64,000 bases of DNA, taken from positions 15,268,364-15,332,363 of the forward strand of contig JAQFVV010000012.1 of assembly GCA_028023455.1 (NCBI GenBank). The letters are read 5' to 3'. How positions within the stretch are numbered: position 1 is the stretch's first letter; every line of letters starts with the position of its first letter. Position numbers and translations under genes: made by a program. This document shows, piece after piece, positions 50,481 to 61,820 of the stretch. The notes beneath the pieces are model-generated. The model had not been told where the DNA came from. It saw only the letters and a program-made list of their open reading frames with translations, and did not search any database. Source of the stretch: Epiperipatus broadwayi (Eukaryota; Onychophora; Udeonychophora; Euonychophora; Peripatidae).

Positions 50481-50730
50481 TCAAGTCATATATGACATGA
50501 CTTAATTTAATAAGCTTGTATTACAAATGTAATAGAATGAGTGTGATAATAGATCTAAACAAGCTTTTATGATAAATGCTGCTAGAGAAATCATTTAAAA
50601 AATCTCTATCTAGATTTATCTCTATTCCCAAACTGGTTTTAAGTTATTGGCTATTCTCAATGAGGCACTAGGATATTCAGACACTAGATCCAAAATACCA
50701 GCTCTAGCACAGCATTTATCTAACTATTAA

Positions 50731-50942
50731 GTAAGTAAGTAAGCATTTATATTTATATAACGCTATGCATACAATTGTATACATTCAAAGATCAGTCTTT
50801 CAAGCTAACTGTGCATGCGTCTTCTGCGAGTGTTAAATAATAAATGAATACTTCACACCACAATACAAGATATAGTATTTATGCAGGAATAAAACACTTG
50901 CAGAAGACGCATGCACAATTAGCTTGAAAGGCTGATCTTTGA
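50731..50942. mobile_element. 212-bp palindromic insertion with 13-bp TSD
   Basis: ATCTAACTATTAA occurs exactly at 50718-50730 and 50943-50955. Inside, TTCAAAGATCAGTCTTTCAA, GCTAACTGTGCATGCGTCTT and CTGC on the left mirror GCAGAAGACGCATGCAC.. and CTGATCTTTGAA on the right. It starts with a (GTAA)3 and TTTATATAACGC, a phrase also present (TTTATATAGCGC) in the 333-bp array. Confidence 0.85.
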
Positions 50943-51318
50943 ATCTAACTATTAAATAGGAAAGCTGAAATTTTCAAACATCTATATGACTTCAAATTCA
51001 GATAAAGATTTTTAAATGCTTACTCTTGCGTCATTTATTGGAAACGCTTTCTTAGAGCCATTAGCACGTTCATTATATTACATTTGTAATAAGCTTATTA
51101 AATTACACGTGATGTATGACTTAAATTTTTTTATTAAGGCTATACATATATGATGTAGCTAAAGTTTGTTCATGGCCATATAGCTATTTAAGTTAGATAG
51201 CTGGATTAGAAGACATATAGATGTCTGAAAATTTCAGATTTTCTAATTAATAGATACATATTAGATAAATGTCGAGCTTGAGCTGGTATTTTGGACCTAG
51301 TGTTTGAATATCCTAGTG

Positions 51319-51358
51319 CCTCACTGAGGATATCCAGTAACTTGAAACCAGTTTGGAG
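51319..51358 (+). ncRNA. decayed hammerhead-like motif
   Basis: CTGAGGA (51324-51330), GAAA (51344-51347), stem III ACCAGT, T, then TGGAG pairing with CCTCA with one mismatch. Stem II no longer pairs. Probably inactive. Confidence 0.4.
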
Positions 51359-51937
51359 ATAGGGATAATTCTAGACAGAGATTTTTAAATGCTTTCTCTT
51401 GCAGCATTTATCGGAAAACCTTGATTAGAGCTATTAGCATGCTCATTATATTACATTCAAATCTATAACATTTTATATAAAATTGTTTCTATATATTTCT
51501 TTAAACTCTAATAACAAATAAATCTTTATATTATTATAAAAACAAATTTTAAGTCATATGTACATATAATATATTTAAATTATAAGTAAAATGTATATGC
51601 ACTATTTAAAAAGCATTTTAAAATATAAATAACAATAAATAATTTAAATCTGATTATTTTCCATACTCAAAAGTAATTAAGTTTAAGACAGTTTATTAAA
51701 GATAGTACATTAAAGGATTGCAACTTGCGCACAATATAGATGACTTTAACATAAAGTTTAATTTGATCAATCTTATCATCATTAGTACAAATATTCTTGG
51801 ATTGTTATTGTTTAGAACTCTATTTTCTAGTTGTTTATTACAAATCTTTTTAATCATGGTTGAATATTTGTATTTCATTTAAACATTTACTGTTAAACGC
51901 TTTGCACATAAATCCTTTTACATATTAATTAATAAAC

Positions 51938-52200
51938 ATCACATGATCATCATTTCTTATGCTTGCTAATAACTGTTATTAAAACAGGCAAAACTCTCTA
52001 TAACTATTGCCACTCAGTGCAAGCCAGAGTAATCAACGGATGCCAGAAGGCTTGTGCATTAAATTCCTAACTAGTGCCTACTTATCCAATATCCCCAGAC
52101 TAGTTTCTGGCTTGCACGGAGTAGCAATATGCAGAGAGTTTTGCCTATTTTAATAACAGTTATAAGCAAGCATAAGAAATGGTGATCATGTGATGTTTAT
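51938..52200. mobile_element. palindromic copy of the hammerhead-bearing repeat, core deleted
   Basis: Both outer ends carry the tail (ACATCACATGATC..GCTTGC and GCAAGCATAAGAAATGG..). The arms repeat CTCTCTAT / GCAGAGAG and GCCACTCAGTGCAAGCC-type blocks. The centre retains CCAGACTAGTTTCTGGCTTG but not CTGATGA. Confidence 0.75.
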
Positions 52201-52214
52201 TGGCTTAAAACCAA

Positions 52215-52605
52215 TCCTGCCTAGTAGAATAGTGGTGGGTATGGTTATTAAAGAACCAAAGATACCAAATTGTATGGGTATTGAACAGAGTTCAGACCTA
52301 TATGACTATATAAGCTAATGAGCTTGGATTAAAAATATTATAGTGTTTTCATTTTAAGACTCATAGTTTTGTAGTTAAGTAGAGATAAAAGGTGGCTTCT
52401 GGAGGGTTGCATTAGATCCTAAGATCTAGATGAGTGTTCTCAGATCCAAGACTCCTCACTGACGAAGGTCACAAGCCAGAAACTAGTCTGGGGATATTGG
52501 ATGAGTAGGCACTAGATGGGGATTTTATGCACAAGCCTTCTGGCATCCATTGATTACTCTGGTTTGCACTGAGTGGCAATATGTATAGAGTTTTGTCATA
52601 TTAAG
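52215..52605 (+). mobile_element. hammerhead-bearing repeat, longer copy
   Basis: Lies directly after the palindromic copy. It contains the 5' segment (TAAGCTAATGAGCTTGG, GGAGGGTTGCATTAGATC) found inverted at 26890-27000, the hammerhead, and the GCACTAGATGGGGATTTTAT arm to about 52595. Confidence 0.75.
52453..52494 (+). ncRNA. hammerhead ribozyme-like motif, copy 3
   Basis: Stem I TCCTCA (52453-52458) with TGGGGA (52489-52494). CTGACGA at 52459-52465 has the variable seventh core base changed, which the motif allows. Stem II GGT/GCC has a wobble at the loop side. GAAA at 52479-52482, stem III ACTAGT, C at 52488. Confidence 0.7.
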
Positions 52606-53014
52606 TTGGTATTGAGGGTAAGAATTCCTTATGTTTTATTTTAATCCATCCTGGAAACACTTAGCTAGGACTTGCTTACATATCTAAGCAGAAATCTTGA
52701 TGTTTTAACCTGCCATCAAACTAAAATTCACCTTATAGATTTTAATAATAGCCATTTTTACTTCCAATTGCAGATGATTTTTTTTTTCAATTTTAAAATA
52801 TACAGACTATATAATTGTTAAGTGCAGTTTCCTAGGTTATTTATTTTTAGAAAATATTAACAGTGTGCATATCAAATTAACAACTTTTATTCAGTGCTTT
52901 ATAAAATATTAACTAATATTATTATTATTAACTTTTTAATAATTTGAATTACTTTAATCAATATTAAAAATTAAGTAATAAAATATTTTAAATAATTATT
53001 AAAATATCTGTATA

Positions 53015-53871
53015 CACATGGGTCTCGTTTTACGCGATAGATAGGTTCCTCAGAAAACACGCGCAAACAAAATCGTGCAAAAATAGACGTAACTTACATT
53101 GAAAAAGAGGGGATGCGGTCTGTGATTTTTCAAAATTCATGTAAAAGCAAACCACCAACGTAAAATTACTTTAAAATTCACGCAAAAAAAAAAAATAAGG
53201 AAATAAAATATGACTAATAAAAAATTTCAAATTTGAAAAAAATTGATACAAGACAAACTTTTTTTAATTATAATATTTAATTTTATTCAAAATAATATAT
53301 TTTTATGCATAGTTTACATTTTTTTATACACATTTTAATTATTATGATTTTCTGGTGACAATGTAATTAGTAATTAATCTTTGAGACGATGATTTTATTA
53401 ATTGCTTACGAAGCTCGCGATATCCAGACATACAAACATTTAGCTCTCATTGGAATTTAAGAGCATGTTAATGATTAGTGTCATTAATAAGAAAATAATA
53501 ATTGATTACGTTCTTTTTTAAAAAGCAAAAACAGAATGTGATTTAAAATGCAAAATTAACATGCACAATGTTTGAACAAATTTACATTATAATCTTGTAA
53601 AATTTAATATGTGTATACATAAAATGTGGAAATCATGATGTTAATTTCATTATTGCATAAAATCTTATTATTATAAAGCACTGAAAATATTGTTATTACT
53701 AAGATGAAAGTCGAATTCCAATAATGTGCTATTACTTTCAATATAACTTAAGTGCGCAAAATTTATTATTTAAAGTAATAGCGCATTATCAGAAATAGAC
53801 TTCCGGTGAAACACGAATCGCGTAACTTCAAAATCGTGTTAAATAAGTCCGTGTAAAAAGAGACCCAGGTG
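53015..53871 (-). mobile_element. non-autonomous Tc1/mariner-like DNA transposon, copy 2
   Basis: About 857 bp between CACATGGGTCTCGTTTTACG and the mirror of CACCTGGGTCTCTTTTTACA, with TA on both sides. It is the reverse-orientation partner of 13170-14063: its left end matches that copy's right end, and CGAATCGCGTAACTTCAAAA near 53814 matches the left end of the first. No transposase. Confidence 0.8.
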
Positions 53872-54140
53872 TATTTTATATATATGAATAATAATAATTA
53901 TTATTCACACACATATCCCTGCAGTATATAACATAACACATATTTACCTAATGATACATATGTTTTATTTGATTATGTTTAAATAGCTCATCTCTCCCTT
54001 GCCTTGCCTAGCTTGTCTACAAAATAAATACTAAAAAAAGGAATGCTATAGTTTATCTTTATATTTACAACTTATGATTATAAATGGCAAAACATAATAA
54101 GTTTTTTCTACATAGTGGATTTACAGTTTACATATTGTAA

Positions 54141-55507
54141 TGTGACGACCACGTAAAGTTGTCGTCACATGTATATATTTATTAATAAAGGTAGAAAAGT
54201 TAGCTACTAGAATTTAATAAAGGTAAATGGGTTAGCTACTAGAAATTAAAAAAGGAAAAGAAAAAAAGTTGAGATTTAGAAATGTTGAAATTACTTTTGA
54301 TTTTTTTTTAATAGTAAGAGAAGGGGAGGGAGGTGCATAAAGAAATGCGTCTCTTTCTCTCTTAAAAACAACGAGCTAGTTGAATGCTTGAAAGTTATTT
54401 CTGTTTATTGCGGGAGAGGGGAAGGGAATGCATAAAGAAATGGGTCTTTTTCTCTCGCATAAAAAATATTGTGATAAGTTAAAATAAATTGTAAACATAA
54501 ACTTGAAAAAATGAATTATAAACTTTAAGTAAAAATTAAATGAAATATATAATATAAAACAATATGGCCGTACAAATTAGAGGTGTGAAAGTCTGTTGGA
54601 CTAATTGAATTCCATGGACAAAGAAGAATTTATCTGAAGGAAAAGCTTTATAATTATAGTTCGATTAATTAAAACCTACATTCCAGCCACTAATTAAAGA
54701 TATATGTTGATAAGAATTTGTTGGAAATTAGTAAGAATTAATTAAAAATTTATAGAAAACAATGAACAAAAGAAAGGACAGTAAGACAAAAATTACACTT
54801 ATCTAATTATTACGAGTAGAGATTTTGAAGAAGCAGCAGCTAAAAAAAAAAAGAAATGAAAGAAGTGCGCGGCTAGTGGCGTTAAGGGGACGTGGGTTCA
54901 TACTGAACCCATATGACCACTGACTCACAATGTATAAGAGCTATGCCTGACCTGCTAGAGAAAGACCGCTGCTTCTGTAACTGAACGCCTTAAAATCTGC
55001 TCAAAGAATCAAAAGGAATTAACAACTGGAATGAGAAAGGAACAAAATCAAATTCAAAGAGAAATCAATTCGGCCGACAGTGTGAAGGACAGTACTGTCT
55101 CTACAAAAAAAGGGATGATCTCCCACTGGACAATAACGAGCGCTCGAAAAGACTGCCCATGAAAACAACTTCAAAAAAAAAACCTAGGTAATTAAAGCAT
55201 GCATGCATTTTATTTTTTTATATTTGTAAATAAATAAACGAAGGAAAGAACTAGACAATAAAAGCTAATTAGGAAGGAATAATCTTGATAGATTTAGAAC
55301 ACTGCCCAATATAACTTCAGGAGAACTTAATACGTATCTTTAAAATTCAATATGTTTTACTCTATTTTATCATCGCTATGTATTTATATAAGTGTGTATT
55401 TTATTATTATATAATCTTTTATATATGTGTATGTTAGTGTTATTCTTAAATTGCGTGTACTTGCTTTATTCTCCTATCACCAAGCTACAACAGGGGGAGG
55501 GGGAGAC
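54141..55507. mobile_element. probable internal part of an LTR retrotransposon remnant
   Basis: Begins with a TGTGACGACC..GTCGTCACA hairpin and holds two direct repeats of a GCATAAAGAAATG-centred block (54335 and 54429). A G+C-richer stretch at 54870-55160 is followed by a purine tract (ACAGGGGGAGGGGGAGA) directly before 55508. No gag or pol frame was seen. Confidence 0.4.
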
Positions 55508-55852
55508 TGTAAGTTATTGATTAAAGGGTAAGGCTGATTTATAAAGCATTCGTGTGTTGCTTGTTTGTGAGAATCTCCCAATTATAAAAAATATAAATAG
55601 CAAGTGCTGGACATTTGTTAAATTTCTTGGAAATAGTTTGCTTTATTCAGCAGCCGAGAGATCTTGATCGGGAAAAATAACACCAAGATAATATGTACGT
55701 ATTGCCTTGGGGTTCGGTCAAGGGTACAGATACGAAGTAAATTTGTATCTGTATTTGCTCTCTGCTTGTATTGTAACGGCGTTGGTTAACTAATTAATTA
55801 ATGATTGAAAAATTCGTAGTAAAACTAAACTAAATAAACAATATCCATTACA
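55508..55852 (+). mobile_element. 345-bp LTR-like sequence
   Basis: Starts TGTAAG right after a polypurine tract and ends ATTACA. A TATAAAAAATATAAATA box lies at about 55584. Immediately after the end is TTGGAGGCTAAGCCGGGAT (from 55854), which resembles a proline-tRNA primer-binding site of retroelements. A polypurine tract before and a binding site after would mean one LTR shared by two tandem elements. Confidence 0.5.
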
Positions 55853-56010
55853 GTTGGAGGCTAAGCCGGGATATTTCGGCAATAGATAGTTGATTAATAA
55901 ATAAATAAATGAAAGGAAGAATAAAATGTTGTAAAATAAATGTAAGTGAAAAAAATAAAAGAAATAAAAATAAACCAACAACACTACCAAAGAACCATAA
56001 TTATCCGTTA

Positions 56011-57377
56011 CAATATGAATATATAAATATTCATATATATAGAGAGAGATTATAGGATTCTATTTATGATTTATCTGCTTTGAGATTGCATATAATTTCT
56101 ACAATAATTTTATGGAAAATGAGTAAGACAAGCAATTTTTTCAACAAAACTTAAAAACAATTGTCTCCGGTATTTATTTGTTTATAACTATTTACATTCA
56201 AATTAATTATATTATTGTGTATACTAATTTTGATCAATAGAAAACACAAATAGCTTTAAATGAAAATGTACAAAAGTTATTGTGTTAACTATCAGCCTAA
56301 TATGTGTTTTAGAAATAGGTGGTTTACATTATATAAACTGATAATGTTAGAATTAAATTAAAGTTTAGGAATTTGTTTACCAATTAAAAATGGTAAAGCT
56401 TATGCTTGTCTAACAGTTTTGCTATTTTAAATAGGCTTACTTATAATAAAATCTTCTCTTACCATTAATGTTTTTTTTCCTCATGTTTTTATTAAGTTAT
56501 TCTTGACACAAATATTGTTTTTATAATATGATAATAATCTAATTATGCCATTACCCAATGAACTTTATTAAAAAATGCTTATTGAATGCATATGATTTCA
56601 TTTATATTAAGATCCTTAATGCTTATGTATCGTATTCAAATTTTTCCAAAAACTAAAAACATTTAAAATATAGGTTATTAATTTTAAGCAGATGACTTAA
56701 GTAAAAAGACAACTGCCATAATATTCAATTTGATTCCTTAATTTTGAAGCATTTTTTATATTGACTGTAAATTTCTAATACCAATTTCATTGAAAAAAAT
56801 AATCTGACAGATTATTAATTCAAACTGATGTCACATAATAATCGAAAAAAAAAAAAACCCTCTCATAAATGCATCTAAATTTATACATATACTTATCTAA
56901 AATAAAATAGTTTCTTTTTTTTTTTTTTTAAATAAAATGAATTCACTTTTGTTGAGACTTTAGCAAAAAATACATTTCTGAGAAAATTAAAACATCATAT
57001 TTGTTTGTTAATCTTTCCAAGCAAAATGAATTTATGCAATCACTTTTTATCAATTCTCAAAAAAAAAAAAAAAAAAAATAGCCCAATTAATACTATTTTT
57101 CACAACAAATGAAAAGGTAATTTTATTTCATTAAAATGAAGAAAAAAAAATATATTTAATAAAATAATGATTCACTCTATAATTAATATCATAATCATTT
57201 TGTCATAATTTTCACTTAAAAATAGAAACAAAATCTAATTAGTAATTGCTCCTTATCATATATTATCATATTTTCGATAACTGTTTAACATTAATAAACT
57301 TACAGACAGAGACAAATTCATAATACAAGTACTATATGATTCTTAAAACATCAATTTTAAGACTTTTTAAAACTAAC
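56011..57377. other. AT-rich BAP1 intron
   Basis: Begins with a small ATGAATATATAAATATTCAT hairpin (56015-56034) and a GA run. No gene or family recognised. Confidence 0.5.
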
Positions 57378-57520
57378 CATGATCAATTGGTGACGGCTTT
57401 AATCCATCCAATTCAAATAAACGTCCATTAATAGGAACATAGCTAACAAAATGAAATGCTTCCATTGTCCGACCAGTAGAAATACCATGAGATTTTTCTG
57501 GCAAATGACGAGGTTCTGGT
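57378..57520 (-). CDS. BAP1: BAP1/Calypso exon carrying the catalytic His and Asp
   Basis: This 143-bp exon encodes [10 protein letters not shown]-like sequence, then [19 protein letters not shown] and LDG, ending in PIDHG. The first residue codon is completed by the previous exon as Lys. The His in FHFVSY and the Asp in FELDG correspond to the catalytic His169 and Asp184 of human BAP1. Acceptor AG lies at 57522-57521 and donor GTTAGT begins at 57377. It leaves a phase-1 junction, filled by GT at the start of the exon at 21986. The intron towards the previous exon is only 79 bp; the one that follows is about 35.4 kb. No stop codon or frameshift is present, so it looks like an active gene. Confidence 0.95.
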
Positions 57521-57599
57521 CTAAAAAACAAAAACAATAAAAATTTATGAAAATAACAACTGTTGCATATTATTATATTAATTTTCTAAACAAACTTAC

Positions 57600-57661
57600 T
57601 TAGCATGGCTATTGTGAGCTTTAGCTAATTCTGGTGCATTTCCAATAGCATAGCCTTTATT
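57600..57661 (-). CDS. BAP1: BAP1/Calypso exon (UCH domain, upstream part)
   Basis: This 62-bp exon reads [20 protein letters not shown] on the minus strand. It matches the stretch of human BAP1 that precedes the catalytic His, where I recall [21 protein letters not shown]. An acceptor AG at 57663-57662 and a donor GTAAGT just below 57600 bound it. It ends after two bases of a codon and joins exactly to the next exon to give HAKPEPRH. BAP1 is a ubiquitin C-terminal hydrolase; with ASXL/Asx it forms the Polycomb PR-DUB, which removes monoubiquitin from histone H2A. The exon with the catalytic Cys should lie upstream, but I could not find it between 57662 and 64000. Confidence 0.93.
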
Positions 57662-59184
57662 CTAAAACAAAAAGATAATTATTAAAAATATTCTAATTCC
57701 TTAAACAATTTAAATTAATACATATTAGATATATTAAAAAATTGCTCTTCTCCACACATTCTTGAGACATCTGAAAAAGATAAATGACTCCAAGATGCAT
57801 TTCATGCTAAACCAGCTTTCTTTAATTGGCCCAGATCACAATCATTTATACATGGCTTCATCGTTTCATTTGTTTACTATGCCAAATGATTACAATTTAA
57901 TTTATAGATAATTTCTAATGTAATAAATGATTAGTAATTATCATTAATATAGAAAATTTACTTTAATCAAATTATAATAATTGGGTATTGATAAATAATG
58001 AACAAGACATGTGCAAGAGATTGTGGCTTGAGTTAACTGCAAATTGAGTATCATTTATCTTTTCAAATATTATAAATCCTATATTATAAAAATATGTAGT
58101 AAATTGAACATTTTAAATACATCTAAAAAAGATATTACACGTGTAAAAAAAGATGAAGAGATTAATTATTTTATATGTTTATGTTTAATTAAAAAATAAT
58201 AGATATGTTAATTTTCAACCAAGGTTTAAAGTTTATATCTAAGTTAGAAATGATACAATAACCTCTAGCCTAATAAATGAATAGTAATAACCATGTTTAA
58301 TGTGAAAATGATGTTATCCAAGTTAGGAGTGCAGAAAGTTTGTCACTTGTAAATCAAATTATAATTATATATATATTGAACCAGGCCTATGGTTTATTCC
58401 CCATTTAGATTTATGCAATTCTACATAAGAATGTATGAGAATTTAAACTCTGGTGTTATTGCTAGGAATAACCACACTGACTATCTTTAGACTATCCTGA
58501 ATAACAAGCTAGACTGAATATCCAGCCATATTTTCTGACCAAAATTCCTACCAAACATGTCTAAGTCGAGAGGAGATCTATCCCTTGCTACTAGATGTTT
58601 TTATTTAAAACATGTCTGCCATACTGCAGATTATGGCGCCATCTATAAAGTGAGAAATATTTATTGGTCAGCTTCAAATCTCTTCCTAATTTCTTAGCTG
58701 TTAGCATCTCTGTTTATCCACTTCTAGCTCAAAAGAAAAACATGGCAATGCATCACAAAGTGCGTGTGTAATAGCTATATTTAACTAGTATTGGAATAAG
58801 GCAGAAAAAATAATTAGACTTCAAATAATATGAATATAATAAATCAAAATGTTATTTACAATATTTATACTCCTTATATGAGACTTACAGATAACCCCAA
58901 TATATAAAAAAAAAATACTGACGAGTATGTATTCATATCAGAGAAAATTAATTTAATTATATTGAATTGAACTTATGAGCTCTGATATCCTTACAACGGT
59001 ATAAAACAATCGTATAGCTTTAATCTTAAAAGTAAAGATTCGCAAAATATCAAAGAAATGATAAACAGATATAAACAAGTTTTAATAAATATTAATAACT
59101 GAATAAGAAATTAATTATAAATTCTATTTGCTATCACATTAAAAAAAATTTACATATATATACACAGACAGATGAATGTATGTG
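57662..59184. other. non-coding DNA upstream of the BAP1 exons
   Basis: AT-rich, with a less AT-rich block at 58440-58760 that could be a repeat of unknown family. No upstream BAP1 exon was recognised. Confidence 0.4.
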
Positions 59185-59334
59185 AGGATAGGAAAGAGGA
59201 GGGCCAAAGAGATGGGGAGATAGAAAGAGGAGAGAGAAAGGGAAGGGGAACAAAGGAGGAAGAGGGGAGATGGAGGGAGAGGGGAAAGGGAGGGAGAGGA
59301 AGGGAGAGAATGGAAGAGAGGAAGAACGAAAAGA
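59185..59334 (+). repeat. polypurine (GA-rich) tract
   Basis: About 150 bases almost wholly A and G, with GGGGAGA and GGGAGG variants. Such tracts can adopt triplex structure; no further role is visible. Confidence 0.9.
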
Positions 59335-60589
59335 TCGGAAAAAGAATTTAAAATGCTAAAATTATTTAGAGAATATAAATATTTGCTATAAACATTAATA
59401 CTTTTCTTTATAAAGATTTTTTATTTTGAGTAAAAATTTATCTTTCCACAAAATCAGAATTCTGATTTTATGCTTGAATCTACTAAAGATATAAGTTTGA
59501 AGACTTTTTAAAAATTGATTTGTAAGACAGTTTTTAAGATTTAAGGCTTCATTTGATGTACTTTTTTTGAGTTATTCTCCAGTCAGAATGATCATGTGAT
59601 TCAATTATACATCCATCATGAATAGGTTGACAACTCATGTGAAAAACAACAGGTAATGCTAGTTCTAGATTCTTAATAGTTAGTTCATGTAGGAACAAGC
59701 TATTTTTAAAATTGGTACTTGCAGGGACTACATAATTTCAGGTTTAGTTGACTAGTGTACTAATAAAGTTTTCATTAGCATAGTGAAATTTTCAGCTATT
59801 GCACAATTTTCCATATTAGCTGTGTTAATAATTCATAACTTATCTTTCTTAAAATAAGAAAGCTTTCTACCAGAGCTTCCTTTCTAAACACAACTAAAAA
59901 AAGTGACATCTCTCACAACTACACTAATAAATCCGGATATTTTTATCTATTGTTACAAATTATTTTAAATAAAAAATTTACATTCTTTTTCTTCTTTTGT
60001 AAAATATATCTTGCTGGTATAAATAAGAATTAAAAGAAATAAATAGCTTGAGACTTTTAGAGAAAAAAACAAAAATTAATTCGGACTTAGGTGTGGGTTG
60101 CTCATAAAAGCCCTTAAAATACTTTATTTATTTCTTTTTCAAAATTTTAGATACGTATTTTAATGTGTAGGTGAAAAGATTGTAGTCAGAGTGGCTTTAT
60201 TTTAAATGGAGTAGGGTTTAAACTGGTAAAATATATGTATATGGCTTTTGGTATCTTTACAACTAATTCAAAAGCAGATGAATTACATTCATTTATCACC
60301 ATTTTTATTCCTCCTGCATCATAAACATGATATCAACAACTTACTCAGGTTCCACTGTTATCTTCTCTAACTTGTTGATTAATTTCAAAAAAAAAAACTA
60401 ATGTCAATACATTTAAAATGAAAAAGAATTGTAAACCCTCTAATTAAACAATAATTTGAAATTTGTTTAGCAATCAATATTGATACAGCTACATATGATG
60501 TCTACAGATCAATTATCTAAAAAAAATCATGAGCTTACTTCAGATATGTTATTTAGGATTCCACTCTAGAATTAAATTCTACAATGTGA

Positions 60590-60845
60590 TCCTGGAGTAC
60601 TTATGTATTAGACCTGCTACTATGCCTTTTCACATTTGTATCAATCTGTTGATAACTTTCTAATCTTATGACCTGACCAAATAACATGCATGCACACTGG
60701 AACTTGTACAAATTTAAAATGATAAATTCGTCAAAACAGACGACATGTAAATGATATTTTTGCAAGATTTACAAAGTTATCGGTAGTCTGAATATGTATG
60801 TGAAAAAATGTAGCAGCTCTAATACATGACACTAATTGCACCAGA
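60590..60845. repeat. foldback element, copy 1
   Basis: ATGTATTAGACCTGCTAC, CACATTTGTATCA and TGATAACTTTCTAATCTT on the left mirror AAGATTTACAAAGTTATC..ATGTATGTG..GTAGCAGCTCTAATACAT on the right. Same family as 63211-63464. Confidence 0.8.
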
Positions 60846-61249
60846 GTAAATCTGAAAAAGTATATTTTTAACAATACTAAAAATATAAATTTCATACAAA
60901 AAATATTAAATATGACATGGTATTATACAATTCCCAAATGTTATTTTAAATATGGATATTTAAGTCTGTCATGAAATTACAAAACAATCACTAAAGCAAA
61001 ATTGACAAAAAAAAAACTGAAGTATTACTATATATTAGCATGTCTTAATATTATACTTAAAATGTTATGTGTAAATCTAGCATGAAATTATAAAATGCTT
61101 AAAATGAAAACATACTTACTGTGTAATATATAACAGCAATTGTCATGATGATGATACAATCATTTGTCTGTTCTACTTTATTTTGAAATGAATAAAACTT
61201 TGTTCCAAAATGGAGGCTTAAAGTAAATTTGTTTTTTCAAAATGGAGAC

Positions 61250-61820
61250 TTACTTAACACGTGATTTACATGAAAATGGTCCATAACCAGCAATCCATAA
61301 TTCAGCAGTTTTATAGGCTTTCCAACATTCCAAATAAATTGTCAATTCCTCTTCCACATTTTGTTTGATGACTCACATAAGAGTTGAAGATGTTCTATCA
61401 TGAATTCTCATAATGAAACAACCGCTGGTTTCCCTCCAGAAGCCATCAAACATTCACTGTTCTGGAAGAATTCATATGGCTTGGGTTTTTTTTCTTTTTA
61501 TGCAAAAGATTCTCATCAATTTCAACGATTTTGTTAGGGCTTCCAATTTTATGTTTTTCTCTGCTAAACCAAGCTCTATTTTCCCTCATTTTATGGAAGT
61601 TAATTTGCGAGAACTGTAAATAAACCAGACCACCCATCAAAAATGAAATCCTGGAACCCTCCAACCACATTTCCTTACAAAGGCCTATTTTATTATTACA
61701 TCCTCGAATGTTACAATGCCATTTCTTGTCCGAAGGGCTCGACCGCATTGATCTCAGTAGTGGGTAAACTCCAAATGTTGCATCATTTTGTACTGTTTAA
61801 AAAAATTGTAGAATTAATCA
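61250..61820 (-). pseudogene. Merlin (IS1595/ISXO2-like) transposase remnant
   Basis: The minus-strand frame 61800-61446 reads TVQNDATFGVYPLLRS, KKWHCNIRGCNNKIGL, KEMWLEGSRISFLMGG and NKIVEIDENLLHKKKKNP. The C..C-like RGC box, W-x-EGS and VEIDE (first catalytic Asp) follow the layout I know from ISXO2-like/Merlin transposases. Downstream, in another frame, DRTSSTLM, ECWKAYKTAELWIAGYG and HV-like residues match the middle of the family. At least two frameshifts make it a pseudogene. The short plus-strand ORFs here are shadows. Confidence 0.75.

Larger units (their letters stand above)
50485..51480. repeat. compound palindromic repeat with a decayed hammerhead core
   Basis: A left arm (50485-50718, ending at TAATAAGCTT..ACAAATGTAAT) mirrors 50956-51120, and a third half-unit in plus orientation fills 51210-51480. 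Shared blocks include CTATTAGCATGCTCATTATA-like ends, GATTTTTAAATGCTT and ACCAGTTTGG. It is related in design to the 14248 family: TAGTGCCTCA, core, GAAACC, AGTTTGG. A 212-bp element is inserted at 50731. Confidence 0.7.
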
